From Brachynemurus nebulosus (lineage: Eukaryota; Arthropoda; Insecta; Neuroptera; Myrmeleontidae), in NCBI GenBank assembly GCA_035578155.1, contig JAPWDM010000013.1, positions 12,363,527 to 12,427,526 on the forward strand: DNA of 64,000 nucleotides. The letters run 5' to 3'. Made by a program: the position numbers and the translations under genes. The notes under the pieces were generated by a model. The model did no database searches. It was not told the origin of the DNA and saw only the letters and a program-made list of their open reading frames with translations. This document shows, piece by piece, positions 43,835 through 54,834 of the stretch (within the stretch, counting starts at the first letter, position 1; each line of letters starts with the position of its first letter).

Positions 43835-46450
43835 TAGGCCAATAAAAAGATAATTTTCAGACGTAGTCAAACAAGAAGATTTCACTTTTATAAGTAAAAC
43901 TCTAAAAGTCGTGCGTACATTTTATCTAAAATTTGAATTTCACTATTGCGGGCAAATTTGGTACTACTGAGCGCTTTTACTGTACATATATACAAACAAA
44001 CGAATCTTTGTTTACAATTTTCACTATAAGTAAGGTGGACTGTATTTGAATTAAAAATATACGTATTAAAGCCGAACATCGCGTATGTTTTGTAAAATTG
44101 CACACTGCCTCAAATTAACTCATTTTGAACACGTGCTATGCGGCGAGTACTACTTATATGTATGTAACATGCGTATGGGTGTGAGTGAATAGGAGATATG
44201 ATTCAGTTTTAATAATACGTAATACTAATAAGTAGGGGAGAGAGTGGATGGATAGTGAAGTTTTTGAGAGTGGATTGTTGGGTAAGAAACATTGACCTCC
44301 GTCGTTTTGAGTAGTAATATAAACAAGCATATACATACTTACTTTATGTATGAATGAAAAACTATATGTGTGTCCAAATACAGTCCATAACAAGAGAAAA
44401 AAACCCACATTTTACAAATATTCTAAAAGTGTATCGAAAGTTTTCTACCACCAGTTATTTACCATCATAAAAATCTCTTTATAAAAATCTCTTGATAAAA
44501 ATCTCTTTATATTGGCATTTAATGTGTCCAAAATCATATAATTCATACTGGTAGCAATGATTGTTGAAATAACTCATCATATTTTGTCGTACATAAAACA
44601 ATGGTCGATTCAGCTGTCAAATTAAGGGGGGATTACATTTTTTTATGCTTTTATAATTTCTTTTTTAACATTTTAGAAAAATTTACCTTAAAATTTAGCA
44701 TTGAAAGCATATAAAGTCATTTAAATTTGCAGTAAAACTAAGGTAGTAATCGAAAAGTTACAATAAATTTACATACACACGTTCAAAAACGGTAATGATT
44801 AATGATTCCCCATAGGAACCCCCTATATCAGCGCTTGGTTCTACATGTCTGTTTTTGGTGAAAATGAAAAGATCGATATCGAAAACCTATATTTTACTTC
44901 TAGTTTTATCATTCTATCATTTTATTTACTGGTTTTAAAGGTACCGAAAATTTTGGTAAACCTAATGACGTCATCAGGTCAAAAAATTTATTTTTTTCCA
45001 ATCAATCATTACGGAAATGATTTGTATATAGAGGTGATTGATTGAATTACGGTAATTTTAGTGTAAATTTTCAATTTTTGCTATAAAAATGACGAAATTC
45101 CTATTAGAAATTGAAAAATTTAATAGAATTTTTTTCTTGTGACCCTATATATAAATATCTTATTGTGGTAAAAGTGAATACAAAGGTATAATTTATTAAT
45201 TTCTTTTTTTTTTTTTTAAATTTTCTGACAGTAAAAACATTTTTAAAATGGTTCTTTACCAGGTATCGGATTTCTTTCGGATCAGACAGTTTCGTCTTTA
45301 GCATATGCAGGTATACATATCGCACTTAATGTGACTAAAAGTTCAAAATATTTTCATAAAAACAAAGTACACAAGTTACATACACACACATACACATGTG
45401 TATCAAAATATTATTTATACGTATTTTATGTAAACATCTTTTGTTTTTCTTTTATTTATTACCTGCACAATTGAAAAGTGCCACTGTAATTTTAATTGAC
45501 TATCAAAAGTATTTTTGTTTATATTATGTATGTGATTTATGTGACATGTCATTTAAATTAAATAAATTCATCTTTTTTTATTGTTTTCAATTTTGAGAGA
45601 TAGAAATATAGTTGCTTGTTAAAAATTTGTTTTTCAATAATAAAAAATCTTAGTAAATACGTACGTCTTAGCTATTATAGTGGACCGTCTAAATATTCAA
45701 CAACTTTTCAATATATTTTACAAAAATTTTTTCCGATTTTTTAAATTTTCTTACTTTTGTTAAATAAAAAATTCTGTTAGTATTCTAAATGGTGAAAAAT
45801 GTAATTTTTGACCAATTATATTCATTCAAATGTGCATAATTTAATGTAATTTAGTTGCAAAATTTTATTGAAATAAGTACGGTCCTGACCTGTCCGAAGA
45901 AACCCGGTACCTATTCTTTACGTACAAATAAACAAACTAATTTTTTATACTTTTCAATCCCTTGACTCTTGTTTCTTGTCACGTACTGTATATGTTGCTT
46001 TTAATAGTATGTACATAATGCGTCGTCAACCAGCGGCGGTTGAGTGAATAAAATATGTCGTGACTATTTTTATTTTTTTTTATTTAAGTGAGACTATCAA
46101 ATCAAATGAAATACATATGTATGTATGTAGTATGTACATAAATCAATATTTAGTGGGGCGAAGTGGGGTGATAGTGGGAAGATTTATAGTAAATTTTCCC
46201 TTTCTGTTATAAAAACAATATTTAAGTACATACTTAATCTAAATGGAATAATTTGATTTGTTCCTTTGATTTTTTTTTCTATGTTCTTTTTTCTGCGATT
46301 GTTTTTTTTTGTTTATAAAAATGTAGTAATCTTTCGTTAATGGAGCTATTATTGCACTTTTACAACTTACAAACAAGCAAATATAAGTATGTTGAATTGT
46401 TTTTATTATGTAACTTACAACATTATTGACAAATACATAAATAATATATA
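43835..46450. other. Mostly anonymous DNA
   Basis: 44468-44510 is a three-unit 15-bp tandem repeat ('taaaaatctcttta'-like). 44622 reads TTAAGGGGGGATTACA, another TTAAGG-type end without a visible partner. Overlapping AT-driven ORFs of 65-85 codons have no motif. No gene, RNA or complete transposon is recognised over these 2.6 kb. Confidence 0.45.
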
Positions 46451-46460
46451 TTCTAGAATT

Positions 46461-47165
46461 ACCGGAAAGAAGTTAGCGCCGAAAGTTGGAAAATCTTTCT
46501 GTTTTTTATATGGCTAAATTGCTCCCAAATTGCTCCTTTGGAATCAGTAATTGCTCCACCTGGAACTTAATTACTTAATTAGTTATTTACAAACAAAAAA
46601 ACTTTTTTGTTTGACCATTTCTATTATCAAATCTTGTCAATTAATACATTTTTATACAATTACTTTATATCAAAAAATTGCTCCCAATTTGCTCCATCTA
46701 ATTTAAAAGTTAGTTATTAATTTCTCTGAATAATAATTAAAATATATTAAAATAAAAAATATTATGAATTAGGTTATGTATTATTAAAACGTATAGGCAA
46801 TCCATTATACCTTTAAGTCGTTTGCATATATTTAAGGATAATTGAATTTTGACAAGTTAAATAACATTATAAAAAAACAAAATATTTTAATAATTATTCA
46901 AAAAAATTAAGATTTGGCTTTTAAATTAAATAGAGCAAACTGGGAGCAATTTATTGACGTAAAGAAATTATATAAAAAAGTATTATTTTAGGAGAATTGG
47001 ATAACTTAAATAACGGAAAAAAATTTTTTTTCTTTATAAATAACTAATTAAATAATTAAGTTTCAGGTGGAGCAATTACTGATTTCAAAGGAGCAATTTG
47101 AGAGCAATTTAACCATATAAAAAACAAAAAGATTTTTCAACTTTCGGCGCTAACTTCTTTCCGGT
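46461..47165. mobile_element. Foldback MITE with 9-bp target duplication (Mutator-like)
   Basis: The terminal repeats ACCGGAAAGAAGTTAGCGCC and GGCGCTAACTTCTTTCCGGT are perfect, and pairing continues for about 130 bp with few mismatches ('aattgctcccaaattgctcc' with 'ggagcaatttgagagcaatt'). The flanks TCTAGAATT (46452-46460) and TCTAGAATT (47166-47174) are identical 9-mers. A 9-bp duplication with long inverted repeats suggests a Mutator-like element. The motif GCTCCMAATTGCTCC recurs further inside (46680 and 46932). No transposase. Confidence 0.88.
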
Positions 47166-47174
47166 TCTAGAATT

Positions 47175-48470
47175 CGACAAATATGTACACATTATAAAGT
47201 ATAAATGCTTATTTCTACTCGAAGTGGCTTGTCAAAATTTTGCGATTTTGTCATCATAAACTGAAGCTATTTGGATTTCTCGGTTCGGTTCCCTGAAGAC
47301 GAAAACATATTTTAAAATGTCTCCCAAAAATTGTTCTAAAAATTAGTTTTTTTTTTTTTTTTGAGATACCGTTGGAGAAATTAAATTGCTATAAACGGAA
47401 GCTTTATACCTCCTTTGGGTTTCCTGTTTCCACCTTTAATTTTTTGAATATTTCATAAATTTATTAATTTTGCAACAGATACACTTGTATAGGTTAGGTT
47501 CAGTCAGGATAGTTTTATTTTGTTATCCGAGAAACGAACCAGCAATTAAATTGATAGCACTACAAGGAGTTTCATCTTTTAAAATATAGATGTCACTGTT
47601 TTAAATTTTTTTTTGTAGAAAAATTAACTGTTAATTTATGTCTTTTTTTCAGTTCTTTTTTTTTTTTTTAGTTCAGTAAATGTTGGGTCAATGCGAAATT
47701 TCATTTACTGGGAACCATTTTCTCATGCGTAAATTATTTTTTGATTTTTGGAAAATTTGTGTACTTATTTCTCGGAAAATTACCAATATTTTTTGAATCA
47801 ACTATTTAAATTGGTGGAGGACAGACAAACTCTTCACCACATTGAATCTCAGTATTTCACAAATGGCACTTAGAAATGAAAAACGGTTCGTGGAACCTTA
47901 ATTTCACGTTACGATCTCTTTTTCCCAGTACTGGAAAATACCTTAGGAAATTAAGAAAAGTATCATTAGAAATTTTATTTCCATATACGTAACTCAAGTT
48001 GGACGTAATAAGGTTTAGATCAGTATACGTCTAACCGTACGATGTGTAATATCTAAATTACATATTATATTATGTTTTTTCAAAGAGATTTAAATCAAAA
48101 CTTTTTAAACTTTCGCACGTATGTATGTATATGATCCTCATTTCAACAATTAGCATAAATTATGTGCTTTTTTTGTTTCCAAAGTAAAAGAGCCAACCAA
48201 AAAAGAAATTAGTCAAAAAGACTCGAACAAAAACGCTAATTTATTCCTCGCCATATATTCAAAAATATGTTCGGCTGTGTGCCAGAAAAAAACGATCGCT
48301 ACAGGAGGAATCTTTTGTTCGCGGGAATGACTAATTTAAAGCATTTTTTCCTACTGCACGCTCTAATTTCCTTTCTTCTACTTTGCGTTCGGCAGAGGAA
48401 AAAAAAAGCGAAAAAAAATTTGTTCCCTTTTTTACTTGCATCATTTTAAATAAATTAGTCTCCGCTAGAA
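47175..48470. repeat. Old repeat sequence with 'cggttcggttccctgaag' and 'ggttcgtggaacctta' blocks
   Basis: Phrases at 47280, 47405 and 47885 resemble the GGTTCCGTA-type dispersed repeats, in the same order as head, middle and tail of such elements. 48267-48449 is a 60-codon ORF with a hydrophobic stretch and a lysine run and no further support. Confidence 0.35.
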
Positions 48471-48479
48471 GTTTTTACA

Positions 48480-49060
48480 CACCGTAGACGGGGATAAATC
48501 TGGAATAGAGTCAAAACGGGTGAATAGAGACAAACCGAAAAATGTTATTCATGAACATCGAACATCTTTCTTAAACTATTATAAGAAAATAAGGCTGGAT
48601 AAAAAATATTAAAAAATCAATTTAAAACGTTATCTAAAAACTATTTATTTTAGTGCTTTTATGAATAAATTGTAGTTTAATCGAAATTTTAGTTATATTG
48701 AAACCAATCTGAGAAGAGAAGACTGCAAACATTTTTTTGCTTGACATCTGAGCTCAGCTGTAAGTTAATAGGAACGAAAAGGGGTGAATAAGGACGCTCC
48801 GTGTTTCGTAGAAAAAACAAATGTGGGGCGATTAGGGACGGACCAAGGATATATTGGAACATGGAACAGAGCACAGCATGATATTTCTATACTTTAATTA
48901 TAAGCTTTACTTTAGACTTTACGTTTATTTCTACACAGAATCATGTATAGTATTATTCTTTTCTTGGATGTAAAAAAAAAAAGAAATTCGTAGGGTCAAA
49001 CGACCCTACAGATAATCCCATTATCCTTTTATCGTCTCTTTTGACCCCAATTTACCATAG
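48480..49060. repeat. Possible element with iterated GGGGTGAATA-like motif
   Basis: 'acggggataaatctgg', 'aacgggtgaatagagac', 'aaggggtgaataaggacg' and 'ggggcgattagggacgg' are spaced through the first 360 bp, and 'gaccccaatttacc' ends the segment in inverse. This fits a MITE with iterated terminal motif. The ends are not exact enough to define, and no target duplication is seen. Confidence 0.4.
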
Positions 49061-50745
49061 AGAAGAGATTATTGTTATTTTTTAAAAAACCAGGAATTTT
49101 TTTCTCCGACACGCTACTCGAATTCATACAGGATTTCGTTGTTGTTCGAACTTAAAAAATACAGTGTGAAATCTAAATTGGTACCTATTCATTCCGATTT
49201 ACGGTACCCTCTCCCGTTCGTACATAAAGAAGGGAAACACAATTCTCCCGAAAATGGAAAAAAACACCATCGAGTATGAAAAATCCATTGTAACGGTTTG
49301 AACGGTAAAGAACAATACTGGATGCCAAATACTATGATTTCCAACGTATCAGCCAGTGAGTGTTGCCTGCCTGATGATGGCTGATACTACGGCGCGTCGT
49401 AATTGTTCGGCTACTTAGGGGTGAAAATTCTGTACCCCCTGCCTGTGTCGCCTGTATGTACCTCCTATACATACGTACCGGCTCATACGGATCAATACGG
49501 TATAACAGAGTATTGGTTTTAGTCATTGCTACTACATACTACAGTACTGTCCAATGAAAATATTATATGGTACGGTTTATGTACGGTTCGTAGGGTTGCT
49601 TTTCGTGTCACTTTGACTGTGTACAGTGGCACACGGCACGTTATGTGTGCCGTGTTCCTTTTTGTCGAATATATATTTCGAACTAAATTCGTATGTAGAT
49701 AATTTTCAATAAACGTATTTCTTTTATTAATTTTATTCGGTAGTTGGACGTATTTCGTTTCTTGAGTCGTTCGTCAGTTGTAATAAAAGTGTCGGAATAA
49801 GGCACGTCTGAAGTTTGTTGGGACGTTTTACTGAAGTAATATTCTTATTTGTAGTGATATTTTTATTTCCACAAGTTCAGATTCATGAAAACGGAAGTTC
49901 GGGTGCTTTGGTTGTTGCGCTAAAAACCTTGGTTTTGTAAAGTTCAATTTTGATCTGGAACTTGATGTAGGTCATTTAAAAAAAATAAAGAAAAAAAAAC
50001 TTTTGCATTTTTAAATTGAATTGTGACACGGAATTTTAAGAAATTTTCAAAAATTATCAAATTATCTCGATATTTCGATATTCGATATAGCCCATATTTA
50101 TATTTCAATAGTATATATCTACTTTTTATATCTTGAGACTTTTCCATAGATACCCATATTAATAGCTTTAGGAGAACTACTTCGGACTCTTCTTGAAAGT
50201 CCAAAGCATTGGAGTACAATTCTGAACTCGAAAAATCAGTTTTGGAGTTTCAGTAATATTTCAACTATAATTTTAATTAAAATCCAATCATTTATTTTGA
50301 ATGCTTTTTATATTTCTCTGATCCTGGGAATTAATTTTAACCTCATGTTAGATTCGTCGGAACCTCAGTAGTACTTAAACAAAATTTGGTAAAAATCAGT
50401 TAAGTTCCTTATTTTGTGTCCCCTTTTGGGGCTCTGGCACCCTAGAGATAAATTTTAATTTAACATATTTTAATAAAACAAAATAAAGTTTTTCATATGG
50501 TCCGGGTATTTGAATCTACTTGGATTCAGGCTCGACGCGAGGATGGGATAGCCGGGGTTTTAACACTGGGGCCCGGGTTCTCTCCACCACCCTGCTTCGA
50601 TTAAATACAGTTTCTGACTGCAGCTCCTTTAGTGTGAAAAAAAAAACTCTCCAATCTGATTAATACGGGCGCCAAGAAAACATGGAATATTTTTTGAAAA
50701 TTGTACTGGTATTGTAAATAGTTATCGATGTAGATACCAAAACAG
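49061..50745. other. Anonymous DNA, with a less AT-rich block and a repeat end
   Basis: 49320-49560 is richer in GC, includes a hairpin (GTATCAGCCA/TGGCTGATAC, 49346-49387) and a 64-codon minus ORF (49332-49526) without recognised motif. 50540-50594 is the inverse of the CAGGGTSGTGGAG end seen at 10473. Other ORFs look random. Confidence 0.4.
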
Positions 50746-50749
50746 CGAT

Positions 50750-51036
50750 TTTTAGAATTTTTGTCTGTCTGTTCACGCATCACGCAAAAACTATTGGACG
50801 GATTTTAATGAAATTTGGTGTGGTGATAACTTATTACCTGGGTCAACATCTAAAATACTTTTTACTCCGGGAAAATTTCTCACTGCCCCGGGAAAATGGA
50901 AAACCATTTTGAGCATGTGCACACATTAGGCAAAAACTATTATTCTTTGCAAGTTCTGTATAATTATTACACTTACATACTTCTCATTGAGTTTATAACC
51001 ATGCTTTGCGCGAACGACGTCGCGAGTACGGCTAGT
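50750..51036 (+). mobile_element. Helitron-like 3' part ending in CTAGT
   Basis: 'ttttgtctgtctgttcacgc', 'aaactattggacggatttta', 'atgaaatttggtgtggtgat', 'ttattacctgggtcaacatc' and 'tactccgggaaaa' lead to 'gcgaacgacgtcgcgagtac' and then GGCTAGTA (51031-51037). Many insect repeats end with a GCGAAG..GCGCG hairpin and CTAGT, which I associate with Helitron 3' ends (CTRR, insertion before T). The hairpin here (CGCG...CGCG) is short and the 5' end is not located. Confidence 0.45.
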
Positions 51037-51419
51037 AAAGCTATAAGAAGAAAACATAACAAATTAACCAAAAAAAAATTTTGGGGATACAAAACCAGAA
51101 TTGACGAGTTGGATTACGTAGTGTAATTCAACTTTACAACTATTGCGGGCAATGATCCGAACGTCCGTATTGCTCGAATCGAGTGTATGTGTTTTTGATC
51201 ATCAATAAAACAGTTACATAATCGCACCAAAAAAAAATTATGCAAATAAAAATTGAAAACAAATTTTATTATGTAAACAACATACTATCCGTCTATCTGT
51301 CGGGTCGAATTGACTGGAATTCATAAAATAAAAATTTATCTCATCCAAAGCGAAAAAAATTTCGAGTTTCTACATAGATACATTGACAACCTCTATCGAA
51401 CACATTACAAATATTCAAA
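51037..51419. other. Anonymous AT-rich DNA
   Basis: Nothing recognised. Confidence 0.5.
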
Positions 51420-51560
51420 CGACAGACGCATGCGTACACCAATTGTCAGTGTATTGCACCCTACCATTCGTTAAACGGGAACGTGAGGGGGGACGTGCGT
51501 GAACCAATCACCACGAAGCACTCGCCGCTAGCCGAGTAACTGCTCGCATCCAAGGTTAGT
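51420..51560 (+). promoter_or_regulatory. Candidate promoter region, relatively GC- and CpG-rich
   Basis: The composition changes sharply here. 'gcatgcgtac' is followed by an initiator-like TTGTCAGTGT (about 51444-51453), then by GC-rich sequence ending in a donor-like CCAAG|GTTAGT at 51552-51553. The pattern fits the start of an insect gene with a short first exon. No TATA box is obvious. This is inference from composition and short motifs only. Confidence 0.3.
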
Positions 51561-51580
51561 CCGCGTTCTGTCTTAACGTC

Positions 51581-51967
51581 ATGCTAACTTCTCGTTACTG
51601 CAACCTCGTCTGGGTTCCAACAGCTACAACAAACAGTACAACAACAATCACAACAAGCGCTAACGGTGCGAGCGGTACAAGAGGCCAGTACAGTGACGGT
51701 TACACGGCAATTACAGTGACAGCCGGTGCGAAACATTTCATTGTTAACAATTCAAATAGTGTTGGACAGTTTCAACAGCAACAAACGAATAATTGTGGAC
51801 ATTTTTTGTGGGAGCCGGTTTCGTCAACATTTCAGTGCGGTACTAGTTTTGTTCGTGTGCGAACTGTAAATGTGGTACGTCCCCTAAATCCGTATGTCGT
51901 TTATTGGACCTCTGCAGCAGCCCCTTTGCCAACACATCTTTACCCAGTTACTATGGAAACAAGGTAG
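51581..51967 (+). CDS. Hypothetical 128-codon ORF, S/T/N/Q-rich, possible 5' exon
   Basis: This is the longest ORF in the window that is not built on a microsatellite. Its product begins MLTSRYCNLVWVPTATTNST, is rich in T, N, S, V and Q, and contains a QFQQQQTNN stretch. The +1 frame is also open for 43 codons (51588-51716) and reads FQQLQQTVQQQSQQALTVR, so a CAA-rich tract may be translated in either frame. The ORF stops at 51965, just after a donor-like AACAAG|GTAGCT (51962-51963). It may be a coding exon, a 5'-UTR exon with CAA repeats, or chance. No family is recognised. Confidence 0.3.
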   Translation: MLTSRYCNLVWVPTATTNSTTTITTSANGASGTRGQYSDGYTAITVTAGAKHFIVNNSNSVGQFQQQQTNNCGHFLWEPVSSTFQCGTSFVRVRTVNVVRPLNPYVVYWTSAAAPLPTHLYPVTMETR

Positions 51968-53536
51968 CTAAGATCACCGTTATAGTATGCTTATCTATCT
52001 GTTGTTTTTTTTGGCAATCCCCCCCCCCAAAAAAAAAGTTTCCAATTTGTGTTTTTTGATTACAGTGTACGATTCTGTGTGATTTAACGAAATTTGTGTT
52101 AAGCTCGATGAGTGTTTCTTTCGTCGCTTATTGTGACCAAAAAAAAAAAAAAAATGTGGCTTTTGTGATTGCGCCATTTTGTGTGACCGTTACCGCAAAT
52201 TCATCCTAAATTTATGGTTATCTATCAAAGTATCAAAAAGCGTGATTTTTTATTGTATCCTCCTTATTTAATAAATTTCAGTAATTTCAAAGTTGCGGAA
52301 ACTTTGTTTTAAGCCATGCAGTATTTTTTTTTTAAAAAATTTAAATAGTTTATGGTGTCAAATACGCATGTCTGTAGGCAAATTGAAAACTGAAGAACTT
52401 TGAGACAAAGTTGTTTTGTTCCGAATATTATTAATTAATCTTTATAAATTTAATTACTTAATCGATTTTGTTAAAAGGGTGGTATTTGAGAATTTTTTTT
52501 TACCAAATAAATACCTATGTTGGATTGAAATGGGGCGAATTTTTGGGGAATACCCATATTTTTTTATGGACTATCAGTATTAAATATGGACTTGAGTTGC
52601 TATGAAAAAAATGGTGAAAACCAGTTGAAAGCAAAAAATTTGGGTAGATTTTACAATCAAAAATTCTATTACATATAAAAAAGAAACATTCTTTTATAGA
52701 AAATTGGGATTTTGGTAAAAAAAAAAAACGAGTAGATGTTGCGTTATTGAAATAAACCCAAAAATCCCTTTTTTGAGATGGGAGGGGCTATGTACAGAAA
52801 TATAATGTTTCAAAGGATTTGAAGTTTTCTTCTTTGAAAATATAATTTTGACTTCTTTTATATATCAAATAAAACTTGAAAATATTTTTAGCTGTATTCA
52901 TGTTTACAATACGCGCCATATTGTTACAGAATTATGTAACTGCCTAGTTCAAACGAGTACTTGTCGGTTAAAACGTGTAATTACATAAGTAGCAGTTATT
53001 TACAAGTTTTTCTTAGAAGTTCTTAGAAAAAATTAATTTACAATTAAGATATTTTTTTGTAAAGAAGTGTCTGAATACGCTGACACAATGGTTTCTAAAC
53101 TCTTTGAAAATTTGGTATACACTTATTTTTCAAAATGTCCGTGTTTAACTTTCCAGAATCTCAAGGAAAATTAGACCAAATTTAATAAAATTTCTTTTAG
53201 ATCATATTGTGACACTAATATGCTTCGATTTGGTAGTTCAACGGGTCGGTCTTTTCAACAAGCGTTTCAGAACAGAATCTAACCAATTTGTAGTCTTTTT
53301 AATCCAGTATTTATCAGTTTTTGCAATAACCTAGTTTATTAAAAATATTCCTGTCCTTCCCAACTACTGATAACAATAACTTAATTCTAGCACGGTCTTG
53401 AAAATAGAAACCAAAAAAAAAAAAAATTTTTTTTCGTTTTATGGATTAGTTATAATTCGTAATTTTTCCTGTAGGAAATACGATCAAAAAATTATGATGT
53501 CTCTTACGGTTCTTGAAATATTTTACAATTATAATC
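51968..53536. other. Anonymous AT-rich DNA
   Basis: A C-run followed by an A-run lies at about 52020-52038. If 51581-51967 belongs to a gene, this would be its intron. Nothing else is recognised. Confidence 0.45.
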
Positions 53537-53746
53537 TATTTCACTTAAATTTAAGCATGATTCATCACTTACGAATTTAAGGAATTCCCGTTTTCTTAGC
53601 TTTATCTCTTTCATTGTTGCAAACGCGTCAATTTTATATTTGCCGTTTGTTTCGTAGAAAAGAATAGAAGATTGATTTGTTTCGAATATAAGAATTATGT
53701 AACTTTTTAACGATGACTCATGCTCAATTGTATTTGAAACGGCGTA
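53537..53746 (+). mobile_element. TCATTTCAG MITE, copy 2
   Basis: Same orientation as 4627-4836; 'agaaaagaatagaagattga' is perfectly conserved. It is the most diverged of the four at its ends. Confidence 0.65.
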
Positions 53747-53848
53747 TATGTAGATATGTACTTTTGAATTTGTAATAAAAAAATGGAAATACATTTTGAA
53801 ATAGTATCATTATCTCTCAACACGTGTCTCTCTTCAAAATATATATAT

Positions 53849-54060
53849 ACCTCATTTCAGATACAATGGATCATGAGTTTTCGTTAAAAAATTAAATAAT
53901 TCTTATATTCGAAAGAAATCAATCTTCTATTCTTTTCAAAAAATAAACTGTAAATTTAAAATTTACATAAATGCAATAATAAAAGAGATAAAGCCAAGAA
54001 AACGGAAATTATTTAAATTCAAAGTGACGAAACATGGTTAAATTTAACTGAAATGAACCA
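53849..54060 (-). mobile_element. TCATTTCAG MITE, copy 3
   Basis: Inverted relative to copy 2 and only about 100 bp from it. Ends 'acctcatttcagatacaatg' and 'aatttaactgaaatgaacca'. The closest match is copy 1. Confidence 0.72.
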
Positions 54061-54492
54061 TACCTATTTCTTTATTTTTTATTTTATATATGTTACTATA
54101 ATACCTATCTATTTATATCAAACTATTGATATAAATTTACATTCATACCAAATTTCAAGTTTCTAGCACTAGTAGACATACACTACCGTTCAAAAGTTTG
54201 GAAACAAACATATTTTTGCAGATTACAAAATTTCTTTACCAGATATACTAACAAAGTAGTTTGTTATTAAATTAAATTAGTTCGTATACGACAATAATAA
54301 CTAACAATAAATTATAAAAGCTTTTACATCTTTTGTCGGTAGTCTCCCGTATTGTTTTTGACAAATGCACGTGTTTTATTACAGTCTCGCTAATGACACA
54401 ACAGACAACTGTTCTCTTAAAGTAACTGTGTAACTGGTGAAAAATTGTTCTCAATCTAGTGTAGCACAGCTCTGGGCATTCTTAAAACATGA

Positions 54493-54612
54493 ATGGAAGA
54501 ATTTGACAAAGAATATTTTGATAAACTTTTAAACGGTGGCCCAGAATTTGTGAACAAGTCAGCAAGGGAAAAAGGTGGTTACTTTAATGAAGTTACACGG
54601 AGAGAAAAATTA
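54493..54612 (+). pseudogene. Tc1/mariner transposase C-terminal remnant
   Basis: Just before this segment (54465-54492) one frame reads WAFLKHEWKN, as in the region of Tc1 transposases that precedes the C-terminus. After a frame change the sequence continues EEFDKEYFDKLLNGGPEFVN, then KSAREKGGYF. Tc1 C-termini characteristically read W..LK.EW....EY..KL..S.P.R...V...KGG...Y, so the spacing and the KGGY end fit. It lacks everything upstream, is shifted in frame, and is cut by a MITE at 54594. It is inactive. Confidence 0.7.
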
Positions 54613-54834
54613 ACAATTAAAAAATATTTTTCTGTCGGGAATGAAACTTTTTACTGTGCTGTTTTACAAATTTTACGGAGCTAATATTACGGAAAGAATA
54701 TTCTATCCTTTAAATTTTCTATGATTAATTATAATTTTTATATTTTTACCGTACAAAATTGAATATGTTCTCCTTTTACACGTCGATTGTAGTGCTGAGC
54801 ACAGTAATTTTTCTATGAATTTTCTCTCCGTGTA
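54594..54834. mobile_element. TACACGGAGAG MITE, short form (241 bp)
   Basis: The ends TACACGGAGAGAAAAATT and AATTTTCTCTCCGTGTA are inverted. Except for its first 20 bp it matches the right quarter of the long form at 25193-26040. It inserted into the end of the Tc1 transposase remnant. Its right part was later carried into the tandem triplication. Confidence 0.85.

Noticed and set aside
49332..49526. 64-codon minus ORF in a GC-richer block
   Set aside because: No recognised domain, and a hairpin inside it explains part of the composition; there is no splice support.
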